Origin: Prosopocoilus inquinatus
Lineage: Eukaryota; Arthropoda; Insecta; Coleoptera; Lucanidae
Length of the DNA: 64,000 nucleotides
Assembly: GCA_036172665.1 (NCBI GenBank)
Contig: CM069870.1
Location: 64,976,212 to 65,040,211, forward strand
Reading direction: 5' to 3'
A model generated the notes under the pieces. That model was not told the origin of the DNA, ran no database searches, and saw only the letters and a program-made list of their open reading frames with translations. A program made the position numbers and the translations under genes. Position 1 is the stretch's first letter, and every line of letters begins with the position of its first letter. Shown piece by piece: positions 22,801 through 34,170 of the stretch.

Positions 22801-23214
22801 CATTACTTTTTTTTTTTTGGTAATTCAATCGCCAATCAAAATAATTAATCGAGGAACTAATGAAAAACTTACTTTACGTAGGGGTAGTTCTTTGAAGTGG
22901 AGAAACGGCGAAATACTTTTTTTCTGTTTAAACATTGCTATCTATGTTTGTTTCAATGTGCTTGTCATACCAAAATTGGGGGTAAAATACATACGAGGGG
23001 TAGCCAACAAGAAATCATTTCCCTTAGCATCAAGAGTAACTAACGTACACTACAATCTTGATTAGGATTTTAGGTCTCATATGCGTAGAGGCCGTTCTTT
23101 TTCGACCTCGACGACACTAGCAGCCGATTTACGTAACAGACTATGATGATAGTTTAAATATTTATGATGGATAAAGAGTATTTTCTTGAAGCGAAGTTAC
23201 ATTTTGGATTATTT

Positions 23215-23680
23215 AACTCATTCTTGTAAAAACGTGCGACAGGGGTTGGAAACACGCTTTTCCAAGGAGGAATATGTAACGTGAAGTCAGGTCTCACAAG
23301 GCTTTATTCGAAGAACTCGGAAGATCGACTTTCTGTACGCTTCCGCTCTACTTAAACACTTTTCCCTTCCCGATCGTTACGCAAGTGGGGAGTATCGGAT
23401 ATTGAATTTGCTATGCAAGAATCATCATTAATTGAGTGCAGAAATTCGGTGCAACATTGCAACTTCTAAGGCTCGACTCCGCTCCCCGCTGCTAACGCCG
23501 CGCGCCGGGCCGTATGCATCTCAGTTCCAGGAAATAGTGTCGACTCGTTTCATCCTGACCTTGTACGCGTTATGATTCATTATAATACTCGTGCATTATT
23601 TAATCGCAACTTAATTTTTAGAAAAACATTGCATCTCTGCGTACTGGAAATCCGAACCTCTACACTCTTGTACGGACATA
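23215..23680 (+). repeat. Dispersed repeat family B, copy 4
   Basis: It matches copy 2 through 'tttattcgaagaactcgga', 'tatgcaagaatcatc', 'ttaattgagtgcag' and the terminal 'attgcatctctgcgtactgg'. Same orientation as the other three copies. Non-coding. Confidence 0.6.
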
Positions 23681-24147
23681 TAATCTAATTTCATTTTAAG
23701 TTAAATGTTTTAATTGTAAAGCCAGATCTGAACTGATCTCATGAAGGTTATACAGGGGTTAAAATACATCGAAGACTTCAAGTATAATACAAGGACAGTT
23801 TTTGCCAAAATTTAGAAAAAGTACAGTTCAGTAAAAGGGAAGGAAGCGAGAGCGGATAATCTAGGATTTATATTATATTATAGGTTTGGATTTTAAATAT
23901 TTGATTTCCGCGAGAATCACTTGATCGAAATCTATCCACCGGTAGAGGAAGCATCCATGTCCGTTCAATTTATTCATTTGTAAGCCTAACTGTGGTTAAG
24001 GCAAGGCCATAATACGTCGGCTCTTTACACGGCTCTCTTTCTTCAGACGCAAACAATTGTTTCCACGATTTGTTTACTCTGAAAATAAAATGTTCCCATT
24101 CACTGTTGGAAAAATTATCTGAGTAATTTTGCTCCTCGCTACCTTTG

Positions 24148-24880
24148 TGACCCTATTCGAACGTTTTGCGTCTAACGAAATTTTAAACCGTAACAATCGT
24201 TCCGCCAGGATCAGCGGAGACATGAAGAAGAATCGCAATGTTTGCAGCCACATTCGAACGTTTCGTGTCTAACAAAATTTTACACTAGAACATTTGTCCC
24301 ATCAGGATTAGTGACGACATGAAGATGAATCGCCATGTTTGAACATATTGAGTCTAACGAAATTTTAAACCGTAACAATCGTTCCGCCAGGATCAGCGGA
24401 GACATGAAGAAGAATCGCAATGTTTGTAGCCACATTCGAACGTTTCGTGTCTAACAAAATTTTACACTAGGATATTTGTCCCATCAGGATTATGACGACA
24501 TGAAGACGAATCGCCATGTTTGAACATTTTGCGTCTAACGAAATTTTAAACCGTAACAATCGTTCCGCCAGGATCAGCGGAGACATGAAGAAGAATCGCC
24601 ATGTTTGCAGCCACATTCGAACGTTTTGTGTCTAACAAAATTTTGCACTATGACAATTGTTCCATCAGGATTAGTGACGACTTGAAGACGAATCGCCATG
24701 TTCGAACGTTTTGCGTCTAACGAAATTTTACACCGTAACAATAGTTCCATTTAATAAAAGAAGGAATATATCTATTCTAAAATGAGCGGGTAAAATTTCG
24801 TTACATGCAAAATATTCGAATGTAGCTGTAAACTTGGCAATTCGTCTTTATGTCGCCGCGCTAATCATCCCACTCAGTAG
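24148..24880. repeat. Dimeric satellite array with an inverted terminal unit
   Basis: Seven related units begin with 'cgaacgtttygygtctaac'-type boxes at about 24148, 24255, 24337, 24434, 24518, 24615 and 24698. Spacing alternates about 82-84 and 97 bp after the first. The long unit carries 'gttccgccaggatcagcgg', the short unit 'cccatcaggatta'. The two types alternate, giving a dimer of about 181 bp. A further unit at about 24795-24880 is in the opposite orientation ('aaatttcgttac' and 'aattcgtctttatgtcg'). Confidence 0.8.
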
Positions 24881-25930
24881 TATTCTATTGCCGCAAAGAC
24901 TCAGTAATTGGTCGGACTGGATCATGTGATTTCCCATCCGTGCCTAGGATTCTAGTTTCGCACAGAATCAAGTGTAATCGCATCGATAGTTCTGCTAAAC
25001 GGGCAAGGTGGACATCATTTCATTGTTGACTATTGGCCATTATGTTATTTCAACACCTGGGATGCTCGGGTGATTTCTGAGCGGAAAATATTGCGCCGTG
25101 TCTTGACGGCAATACAAATCAAAGCATTCTTGTACGCTTTTCAAAGCCTGACGAATCAGTTAATCAGGTATTTATGAGTCGTAACGTTCTTTCAAAAATT
25201 ACGCTTTCGCTGTCGGCTTTCTCTAAAGATATTTTGAAAGCGTAACTGAGAAAGTAAGTTGGTATCCCTGTACGTCTTGGCCGAGCCGGATTCTGTCCAG
25301 AGGCAAACTTCTCTGTTTGACAATAGAGGAAGCTTCACGCTGAGAGATGAACGGACGCACCGCCTTACCTCTTGATAATTAGTATCTGACGGGTTTGACC
25401 TGTGTTACGTTGTCATTTCTCGGGCCGTTGTTCTGCGGTCGCATAGGTTACCCTTTGCGCTACTTTTTTTTGAGTTCGGCTCTGCGTGGTTAGATGGCGA
25501 GACGGTCTCACGGGATCTGGCTTTTCTTCGGTCGGCCAGAAGGCCTTCTACCGGCCATTATCTTTCACGATGCTAACAAAGCGAGTTGGGCGCTGAAACA
25601 AATGACTGTTGTATTGGGTTGCCCTAGAGTTTCTGTACGGATATTCTCGCCCCGTTAGAAGTTTACCCCGCTGTTGGAGATTCGTGGTATACGGAATTTG
25701 GGAAACCGTGAAAATTTAACAACGTTTTTCGAGCTTGCTTGGGACAGTCTTCCATTTTATGATTCGTCTGCGTGCCACGTGCGTTTATCATTCACGATCG
25801 TTAGGCTCGATGCATACATTCGTGTTTTTTCGCTGCGGTATCGCACCACAATTGCAGTTAATATTATGATATTTGCGGTGCACGGCCAAAAACCGCACCT
25901 GTGTTAATCGTTAACAAATCGTTCACGATT
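24880..25930. other. Non-coding stretch leading into family C
   Basis: GC content rises from about 25250. There is no recognisable protein. Because family C continues to the right, part of this may be the far end of that element, but I could not match it to the second copy. Confidence 0.3.
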
Positions 25931-27062
25931 TTAGCAACTGGCTAATGGGTGTATTGTCACCGGCAGTCTGGCGACGGGTGGTTGTTCTGGTTTAACCCTG
26001 TTGAGGCACGTTTGATGTGTGGAAGCGTTTCTCCCATTCTCTAATTTTCTGTCGCTCATATGCGGTGCAGACTTTTTGCGTGCGTTTCGCCAGTGGCGTC
26101 GCATCGAGCTGCGTTGCGAGTTGATCGGCGGCAACTTAGTTAGCGGAGAGGGATGCTCTTTTGGTTGGATTACGTGGTCAGGGGAGGTTTTATCTCCTTT
26201 GTTAATCCATTAAAGTTTTTACAGTCATATTTAACTCGTTTCTGTCTAGTTAATTCCTGTGTTTTATTCCTTTTATACTTTTATTTATACTTAGTACGTT
26301 GTTTATTATTTTAAGTGTTGCCTTCTTTAGAGCGCAAACGAAAACCTGTGTAGACCTTGGTTTGTGCCCTTCATGCTCAACAATTGTTTCGGTTATTGCC
26401 ATATAAATTTTGATGTTGGTTTTTGTAAGCCGACACGAGAGTACTCACGTCGAAGCATTTTTTTTTTCGTCATCGTTTTTGGTTCTGTACACTAGATTTT
26501 TCAAATAACATTACGACCGATCACCCCATTAGGGGACTGGTTCTACTACCAAATACTGTGGTGGCGAATGTCTTAATAAATGATTTGTTTTTGAGCCAAA
26601 CTGGGGTTTATTTGTTGAATAACTGATCTGTTTAGCACGCAAACCCTTGTGGAGTATTTTCAAATAAAAAAGGTGCATTTTATTTCCTTACTGGGTTCCC
26701 TTTACTCTTTGCATTCCTCAACGCTCGATATTTGGGGGTACATCAAGGAAGAAGCGGATCCTACGAAGTTGTACTTTTCGAGGACGAACAGGAATATACT
26801 TTCCCGACTATGTAACTTCGGTACTGGTAGGTTGCGTAACCACCGCTGGATGGTGCCCTTTTTCATAACACCTTTAGAGTTTTCCCGCGCCATTTCTCGA
26901 GTGCGCAATATTACGTAACTCCTTTCTACAACATAGTCTTCGATGGAACCGACCGACCCTGCTTCTGTGATACGGTAGGTTACGGATTGGTACAGGCCCA
27001 TTCGTTTTTTTCTGGTTTGAGTCGAAACGCGCTAAGCGCTCCCTAGTCACGACACCTGGCAC
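25930..27062 (-). mobile_element. Repeat family C, copy 1 (minus orientation)
   Basis: It matches 62890-63860 in the opposite orientation over several blocks: the coding-like stretch at 26702-27001, the 'tgagtactctcgtgtc' block near 26430-26450 and a 'gcgtttcgccagtggcgtcg' plus 'agagggatgc' block near 26085-26155. Two inverted copies nearly 37 kb apart show that it is dispersed. I do not recognise the element class. Confidence 0.55.
26702..27001 (-). pseudogene. Coding-like fragment of family C, protein unrecognised
   Basis: A 99-codon minus-strand frame. Its middle part reads 'GTIQRWLRNLPVPKLHSRE' then 'EKYNFVGSASSLMY'. The copy at 63045-63233 encodes 'GAIQQCLRNLEVPKIHSRE' and 'ERYNSSGSVSTLVY' in the matching frame. 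Differences fall mostly on similar residues, as expected if an ancestral protein was under selection. The fragment starts in a broken region and lacks a reliable start codon. It may be part of a transposon polyprotein; I do not know the family. Confidence 0.4.
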
Positions 27063-27640
27063 CTGATGTACGAATTAAGGTTGTGTTAGATTTAAACTAT
27101 TTTGTATATTTACTGTAGTGTTACCGTTTTGGACGATTTGTATACGCACTCACATTAAGAAAATTATAAATCGGGTGTTTATTGTTGATGTTTGTAAACG
27201 AAATGCGGGCCCCGTTTTTCGGAATTTAGTTTCCATTAATTTATGAGTTCTTATGTTAAAATTGCACTTACTAAATTGAGTAGGTTTGGAGGTAATCCTT
27301 TATAAAAATTTACATTAATTTGATTGGGGCTTCAATTAAACCTGCTCGTCTGATTGAACTAACGGGCATTGAGACGTACATTATTATCCCCTGGCACATT
27401 CTTGGAGCTTGCAGGTGGGTAGCACGATGGGTTCCTTTGTCTATGACTGGCTACAAGCTAAACAATATAATATTATAAAATAAAATAAGATGTCAGAAAC
27501 CGAGATTATAAAAGATCTGGTGCAAAAGTAAAAGAGGAAAAAGCGAACAAATACGAAATACCTAAGAGGGACCAAATGGCTATTACTTTTTTTTGTTGAA
27601 AGTGCTGCCATCTATTTTCTGGGCATTGCATGATAGCTAA
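27062..27640. other. AT-rich non-coding stretch
   Basis: No gene or repeat was recognised. An isolated 'gctgccatcta' near 27604 resembles the box of the satellite arrays at 45.5 and 53.5 kb but stands alone. Confidence 0.35.
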
Positions 27641-28060
27641 CAATTTGGTCTAGCAGAATCGATAGCACGGTCCCATCGGACCCTCACATGTTCTGCCCTC
27701 CGCCAAAATACAATTCCGACTTCATTAAAGGCCGCCATTAAACAATTAAACTGCATTTGCATGAGCCGTTCGTTGCAACTCCTGAATACACCCTGATTAA
27801 TAACGACGTTAAATTTATGATAATTGACCGACCGATTGTTTGAAGCATCGCCACCGTATTTCCCGCAAATCAATTCGTGTATGTCACCTATACGCAGATG
27901 ACTGCGCTCTTAAATTATGGAACAAACACAAATAATTGGCATTAATCAATTGAACCGGAGCTTTTTGGAAATTCATCCCCTTATCGCGTACACTGCCATG
28001 AATAAAACGTAATTGGTCTACAGTTCGATTAGTAACGCAACGCGCTAGTGTCCGCTACCA
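27640..28060. other. Unique-looking segment with an octamer site
   Basis: Balanced composition and no second copy. It contains ATTTGCAT (27752-27759), the POU octamer, together with TAAT-type homeodomain cores and 'aacgacgttaaatttatg'. A candidate enhancer-like element; the sites alone prove nothing. Confidence 0.3.
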
Positions 28061-29000
28061 CAAATGTTTAAATTAACTACTCCCCTTAATAGGTACCTAA
28101 TACGGTTAAACTAGGTGGCATTGTTTCACCTGTAGTCCCAAGCAACTCATTGTCGGTGAAGAAGGGCGTGGTCCAAAAAGTATTAATATGCCCCAGAGTG
28201 AAGAAGTAAGACACAGCTGTGAATTGCAATGTTCCCAAATTGTCTCGGAGATTCGCAATAGCCTTACGCAACAAAATTAGGAGACTTGAATTATTTGATA
28301 GCTCGCTACCAGGCGTTCAGGGGCAAATAAACTAGAACAAGATTGTCAACCGTTCACTTCACCGTAACACTCGACACGACTTAAGGGTTGACGGAAATCC
28401 AGTACGGTTTCTGCATCTCCTTGGCAACGCTGCTTGAAAATTTACATATTATCAAGAATCAATTATTTGGAAACAGTGAATTAAATTATTTGTAAACAAC
28501 CATAATTCAATCCAAACAAGTTTTAAAAATAGAGAGATTCAAAGAAAAGGATGTCTGTTTTTGAATAAAAACACGTTTGGATCACGATTTTGTGAGCGAA
28601 ACAAAGCACCTAAATTCATTTCGAAATTAGCATTTAAAAATTGTACGAATTCAAAGGATACATTAAGTATTCCAGTAGATCTCGAAGCTCGTTATGCACG
28701 GTCCATTGCATAACAAAAATTGCAACGCAGCAGAATATAAGCGAGTCATGTTTACACATCGATAAGCAAACTGTGCCAAAATATATACTTAATGTATCCT
28801 TTGTTAATCAATACTTTGAATGTTAAACGATAATGAGTGCATGCAAATAAATAATTGCAACATTACTGTAACAGTATCACAATAATTTAAACAAAATCGG
28901 CAAAAGTGAGAAACCGGAATGTAATCGGAATCCTTCCATCTGATTTATCTTCTTCAAAGATTATCCTAATGTCATCCACGTCGGTGTAGAACGTTAAGTT
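28060..29000. other. Non-coding stretch, nothing recognised
   Basis: Short frames on both strands (28086-28274 minus, 28641-28826 plus) have no domain. No terminal repeats were seen. Confidence 0.4.
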
Positions 29001-29620
29001 AACGTCGAACGTAAGGCCGACACAAATTCTGACGAGACGAGCTTTTGTCTTCTTCGAGGGTCCTCAACATCAGTTAAATTGTGGCAGTATCACCTCTAAA
29101 CAACACCACCGGGCGTTAAGGATATCGCTAAACAACCCTGCCTGCCCCAAGTACGTCGCACAGTAATAAAACCAAAATTGGGGGTACCCCCTCTAAAAGT
29201 GAGAAGGGCTTACACGAATCGAAAACATCGTGAATCAGCAGAAACCAACCGAGTATAAGATGACATAAAGAAAAAGCAATAGTCTTAAAGGTCGAGGATG
29301 AACGCAATTTAATCTCTCCGCTGAAATAACAACTCGCAAAAAACTGTAATTCTCATAATCTAGTCATGCAAAAAAAGAAGACGTCGCGTCAGCGGCATTT
29401 TATGACTTTCTGGCCGCGTAGAATAAACAATTTGAACATTCCTACAGAAAACCCGAAGTGTACCTGCAAAGTATTGTAAAAGATGATGCAATGCTATCTA
29501 AAAGCGACGACAATGTTTATTCAACGCAATAATGAATATACTGATCGGTGGGATGGCGTTTTATGGCCGATGTATGCAAAAAATTGTCTGAGTTGAACCA
29601 GATGGCATGAAACCACTTGA
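29000..29620. repeat. Long non-coding repeat family A, copy 3 (partial)
   Basis: It contains 'acgtcgcacagtaataaaac' with 'ccaaaattggggg', then 'cgaaaacatcgtgaatcag', 'agtataagatgacataaag' and 'gaacgcaatttaatctctcc'. These are in the same order as copies 1 and 4. The A-rich second half is missing. Confidence 0.5.
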
Positions 29621-29636
29621 GTGAAGAAGGGTGGAA

Positions 29637-29662
29637 AGAAGGGAGGGAGGGAGGGAGGGAGA
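29637..29662 (+). repeat. (GGGA)n purine microsatellite
   Basis: Runs of GGGA repeated about five times, followed by an AG-rich tail. Four or more G3 runs with single-base loops give a G-quadruplex-capable plus strand. Confidence 0.85.
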
Positions 29663-29939
29663 AAAAGAGAGAGAGTGATCAGGCTACAAACAAGAAAATC
29701 TTCTTCTAGGGGTAAGAGTAGATTGGGTTGTAAGTTGGATGGCTTCGTTCATGATCAGAGTAAAAAAGTTCATGGGCGTGAAGTTATAGTTTCCACCCCT
29801 TCTTAACTTGCCCAGGTTCTTACAATTTTCAAAAGCACTGGACTGTAATCCAGTAGAAAGCGATCAGAATATATAAAATAAGAAATAAAGAAGAAAAAAC
29901 AAAATTACAAACAATAAAATAAACTAAAACCAAAATTTT

Positions 29940-30125
29940 GTTGCAAATCGTTTTTGATTGCGGTGAAAAGCTCGAGCAGCCTCTGTACAGCTATTTCAGC
30001 CCTGCACGTCAGCAGAGACGTAGCTCGACATTCCCACTGCAAACAAAAACGACTTGTCCAATTTATTCGCAATGTCAGGTCAAAAAGCGATCGTAGGATG
30101 TCGCTGTTTTATCTGTTTAAAAACA
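29940..30125 (+). mobile_element. Family D copy with hammerhead-like remnant
   Basis: It begins 'ttgttgcaaatcgttttt' with 'gattgcggtgaaaagctcg' and continues through 'gctatttcagccctgcacg'. The conserved tail 'caatgtcaggtcaaaaagcg' to 'cgctgttttatctgtt' is shared with 42935-43005 and 50757-50810. On the minus strand a stem I of 'ctctg' with 'cagag', plus a second helix 'cgagc' with 'gctcg', brackets CTGACGT and GAAATAGC. The last core base (A to T) and part of stem II are lost, so the ribozyme is probably inactive here. Confidence 0.55.
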
Positions 30126-30415
30126 AAATCTTAAAAAATTAAAAGATGAGCAACTATTCTGTGATTCCTTCTGTTGTCTTGAACTATTGACGTTTCTTTA
30201 AGTTATTTTATTTTTTTTTTTCGGTTTTAGCCTGTCTCATTATGGTAAAAATTTTGATAGTTTTCTTTTAGTAGCATTCTGATTTTTAAATTTTTTATCG
30301 GTTGACCTTTGTTTTGTTTCAAATTGTCTTTTGATTACTACATCAAAATATGTTTTATTGTACATACAGTACTGCTTCTTGTGGTTTTCTTTGCCTTTTA
30401 TTAGTTTCATGTTTC

Positions 30416-30542
30416 TTAGGCCCAATGACGGTTTAACTTTGAGCCGAAGCTTAAAGCCTTCACAACCATTGTTGCAATAATGGTTGCTAAGGGTTTAAGC
30501 CTCAGCTTAAAGTTGAACCGCATTTGTAAAACTGGACCTTAA
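30416..30542. mobile_element. Small palindromic MITE, copy 1
   Basis: It contains 'gcttaaagccttcacaacca' against 'tggttgctaagggtttaagc' inverted, and ends in 'gtaaaactggacctta'. It matches 31685-31818 in sequence and palindromic layout. A short internal deletion shortens its left end. Non-coding. Confidence 0.75.
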
Positions 30543-30549
30543 ATATTTC

Positions 30550-31300
30550 ATCGTCATTCTCCTTTGTTTTGGTTGTCATTGAAAATTTTGTTTTATTTAT
30601 AACCAGTTTTTAATTTAAAAAATCAGATGAATCGTGGGCTTTCATTTATTTAAACTTATCTGTGTGCTTTACATTTTCTTGTTCCTCGCTGTAGCTTTTT
30701 TTTTGATTCTTTTGATTAAAACATTTTTACAGTTTAATGTTCACCATTTTGTTCACAATTCGCCGGAGAGTCACCGATTTTCATTTATTTTCCTGTATCT
30801 TTTTCTTCGATTGTCATTTTCTTTTGTTTGTGTTTGTAAAATTGTTTTTTGTTTTCTTTACCGAAGATTTTATAAGTTCTTATTTGGTTTTATTTTCAGT
30901 TTTCCTTGTTTCTGACTGACGACATGGACGAACACTTTTATAAAGCGGAACACCTTCGTTACAAGCTGGGTATCGTCAACCTTCTTTTGTTTAGGGTCCT
31001 TCGATTCCCGAGTGTTCATTTGTTTTTTCCTGTCTTACATTTTACATTGTATTTTATTCGAGTTTTCCTTTATTTCTTTGTTTTATTTTGGACTCCTGAT
31101 GAGATGGACTAAAAGAAAGAAACGTTTAAAAAAAAACGCAACGTCTTTGTTACAAACTGAAGGTTTCTTTTCCTTTTTTTTACCAGACTTGAATTTTCAA
31201 AGGTTGGATAATCATCCATTTTTCATTTGTTTTTGACGTGATATTTTACATTCTTTATTTAAATTTTCTTTGTTTTGTTTATAATTTTTCAAAGTAATTC
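30550..31300. other. T-rich stretch with PLE-tail-like pieces
   Basis: Strongly T-rich plus strand. Overlapping frames (30634-31236) are Phe/Leu/Ile-rich because of the T-runs and are not believable proteins. Near 31091-31123 there are both hammerhead core boxes (ctgatga and gaaac, 16 nt apart) after a 'gactc' as in the PLE tails, but without a paired stem II. It may be a decayed PLE tail. Confidence 0.3.
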
Positions 31301-31684
31301 AACTATTATGACTGATAATACACGCTAACCTTTTTTGAAATTTAAATCATGAAGAATTAGAAAATTGTTTAAACATTTTAGAGGAATCATAAAAAAAATG
31401 CCTAATATCCTTCAATCGTGAGATTTTTTTTATAAATATTTCTTACCGCCTTTAGTGTAGGCAACTGTGTACACTTCTGTTTTGACTAGGTTGCCTAAAC
31501 TACGGTTTCTTTTTTGTTTGTTAAAAGAAATCAATTGCATATTTGCACATGCAAATGCATATTTTGCACATTTTTATAAATAAATGCATATTTTAATTCT
31601 TTATGGCAATAAAGCATCATAAATATACCATTATTTCCTGTTGCTAAGTGCAAACCGATGATTTATCAAAACTCAACTAAACAC

Positions 31685-31818
31685 TAAAGTCCATTTTTAC
31701 AAATGCGGCTCAACTTTGAACCGAAGCTTAAACCCTTAGCAACGATTATTTCAACAATTGTTGTGAAGGATTTAAGCTTCGCCTCAAAGTTGAACCGTCA
31801 TTGTAAAACTGGACCTTA
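31685..31818. mobile_element. Small palindromic MITE, copy 2
   Basis: Starts 'taaagtccatttttacaaat' and ends with the inverted 'ttgtaaaactggacctta'. Inner arms 'gaaccgaagcttaaaccctt' and 'aaggatttaagcttcgcctc' also pair. Length 134 bp, no coding capacity. Flanking bases do not give a clear target duplication beyond a possible TA. Confidence 0.8.
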
Positions 31819-31819
31819 G

Positions 31820-33570
31820 TAATCTCAACCAAATTATAACCAAACATGTGCAAGAAATTAAAATGCCGGAAATATACCAAAAACCTAAATCTCAAAAGAA
31901 AAAATTACAATTCAGTTGGAATTAGGTGCAGACAATCTGGACAATCAGTGTTCTAAAATCAGAATATTTGGAAATAATAAGAGGATTACCAGGCTATGGG
32001 CACAGTCTTATCACTGGGTGTCGGCAACTTTGATGTTTCTGTTTTCAATCTAACTAATGCGCATTCATTCACGAGTCGATTCTTAAATGGCGCGAACAAT
32101 TTAAATTTAAATTTTGCAGCTCACAACTTATTTCCGCTACGAGAAACAGAAATATTCTCGCCGTCAATGGGCGCAGATTTACTTTTAGAATTTGTTGCAG
32201 CATGTTGCAGTTAAATGTAATTATAATCTATAATTAAAAAAATTGTTTGTTTTTTTATAGAAAAATAAATAAAAAAATACTATTTATTCTATAAAAGTTA
32301 AATTTTAGTGCGTATTTTTGATGATTTTGGTGCATGTTCGGATGCGTATTTTGAAGCTTTTTAATGCATAATTATCCTAAGCTTAGTAATAAGTATATAT
32401 CGGGGAAATATATTTTGCGCGGTTCAAATTCTAGTGAAGTGGACAATATAAAATAGTAGACCGTAGCGTGTAAACAAACGCGAGGGCTGCGCAGACAATT
32501 TACGCCGCTACAGCAATGGTGTTACTTAGTATAACAAAAAACAGAGCAATATTGCCGCAATAAAAAAATTACAACAGTTGTGTAATCAAGTCTTCTTGTT
32601 TAAATGTGTAAAGATTTTCAGAGTAATTAGTTGACCAGTTGTACATCGACCGGCGGACTTTATTGCGACATTGCGTCATATAGTAAGAACGCCGTAAATT
32701 ATTTTCACCGTCCCGTTACACAATGTGCCTGTTCGATACATTTTTACGGCGCTACTAAAACGATGGCGTGTACTTATTCAAATCCTATGCTTAGTAATAA
32801 GTGATAAAGTGAAATTGTGTCGCAAGCTGGTCTAAGAACAATGCCATTCGTAGTGTAAGAATTACTCGATGCTAGTAGAGTAATTAAGAGTTAAAATAAG
32901 GGATCTTTATTAATTGGTTCAAAGTTTTAGAATAAAAGTAAAGTTCAAGATTAACTGTAAGAGAGAGTAGATTAAATTAAATATTTGTTTATTCTTGTGC
33001 CCGACGAAATTAAATTTTAAAGGACGATCAAACCAAACCCGCAAATCTTATAAAATAATTTATGCTTTCTGAAAGTTCTTTACAAACACAGCCATAAATA
33101 TGTATGACGCAATATACTTGACTGTTCGATTTTTGATGCAGCAGTTTGGATGAGATGATCTGGAGTGTTTGAAGATATGCGCTTATCCGTTCATAGTAAT
33201 AGTTCAAGCTACGATAAAAGCGTCTTGCTTGCACTTACACGGCGATTCTAACATAAAATGGGGGTCGCAGGTTCAATCCGGGGGGTTAAATCCTCGCATA
33301 TTGCGATGCGAGATTCATACTCACAGTAACCTTTACCCAGTGAACAAACGATGAATTTGCGCGCCGTTCGTCTTAGGGGATTCCCAGAGGTTGTTAGTTT
33401 CCACTGCGGTTATTGCAGGACGCAAATTTCAATAAGTACCTTAATATACCTGGTGATTTATTATTTTCCTTTTTTTTTTCTTCTAAAATTTAATTAGTTT
33501 TCAAGACATCAAACGGGGGCCAATTATTATTAAAAAGTAATTAAAGTGCTCTCGATCATTCTTTCCTTTT
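31820..33570. other. Non-coding stretch, nothing recognised
   Basis: AT-rich sequence. A 72-codon frame (31996-32214 plus) has no known motif. A 'ggttcaatcc' near 33270 resembles a tRNA B box, but no cloverleaf can be built around it. Confidence 0.4.
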
Positions 33571-34170
33571 GGGGGAAAATTGATGGTTAAAGCGGGCGCG
33601 AAAGCGAAGTCTATAGAATTAACCGGCGCGGCGACGCGTTGAAACGTACAGCATTATTTGACGTGAAATATTAATTTTGACGCGCGCAGATCCGTAACGG
33701 AAGAAAATATATTGTTCGTCCGAAACTTTAACCGGCGTCATTCATCAAGCCGGCGCTTTAGCGTTTACACGCAAAATAACTTCCAAGTTTGTGCTTCCCG
33801 TGCACGTCATAACTTCGGCCAACTTCTGTTTTGATCTGTCCCGAGCATTTCGCCTGCAATTATAAATCCTCTCGTGGCCCGAAAAGTTTTTCTTGCTTCA
33901 TCGACCGTGGCACGAACTTTTTATTGCCCCGCGCGCTCAATATCCATCCAATCATCTTTTTTCGCGTGTTTAATTTTAAACGAGAAATTTTTCTCTGAGG
34001 GGGCCGGGGTGGGGGTGAGGGGGGGAAATGGGTGAGCACTGCGGCGAAAGCGTTAATTGGACGGGGCGTAAAAATGTTACATAAACCCGATTTTACGACG
34101 GTGTAACTTTTTTTATTAGAATGATAATTTTTTACTACCTGAATAACAAACGAAAGCGTTCCAGTGTAAT
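33570..34170. other. CpG-rich unique-looking island
   Basis: Many CG dinucleotides (for example 'aaccggcgcggcgacgcg' near 33620 and 'gacgcgcgcagatccg' near 33680) in an otherwise AT-rich region, with no second copy. It ends in a G-rich tract. The 104-codon minus frame (33860-34174) has a proline-rich stretch that is the complement of the G-tract, so I do not call it a gene. Candidate regulatory island. Confidence 0.35.
33999..34025 (+). other. G-quadruplex-capable tract
   Basis: Four long G-runs (5, 4, 5 and 7 Gs) separated by two or three bases or a single T. This is a textbook intramolecular quadruplex pattern and unusual in this AT-rich window. Confidence 0.8.

Noticed and set aside
29840..29870. 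Anticodon-arm-like hairpin 'ctggactgtaatccag' resembling tRNA-Tyr
   Set aside because: The loop is six bases instead of seven, and neither T-arm nor D-arm nor acceptor stem is present.
30634..31236. Overlapping Phe/Leu-rich frames that look like membrane proteins
   Set aside because: The plus strand is very T-rich, so TTT and CTT codons arise by chance. The frames overlap each other and lack start context and domains.
33240..33300. Possible tRNA or tRNA-derived SINE (B-box-like ggttcaatcc)
   Set aside because: No A box at the expected distance and no acceptor, D or anticodon stems can be paired around it.
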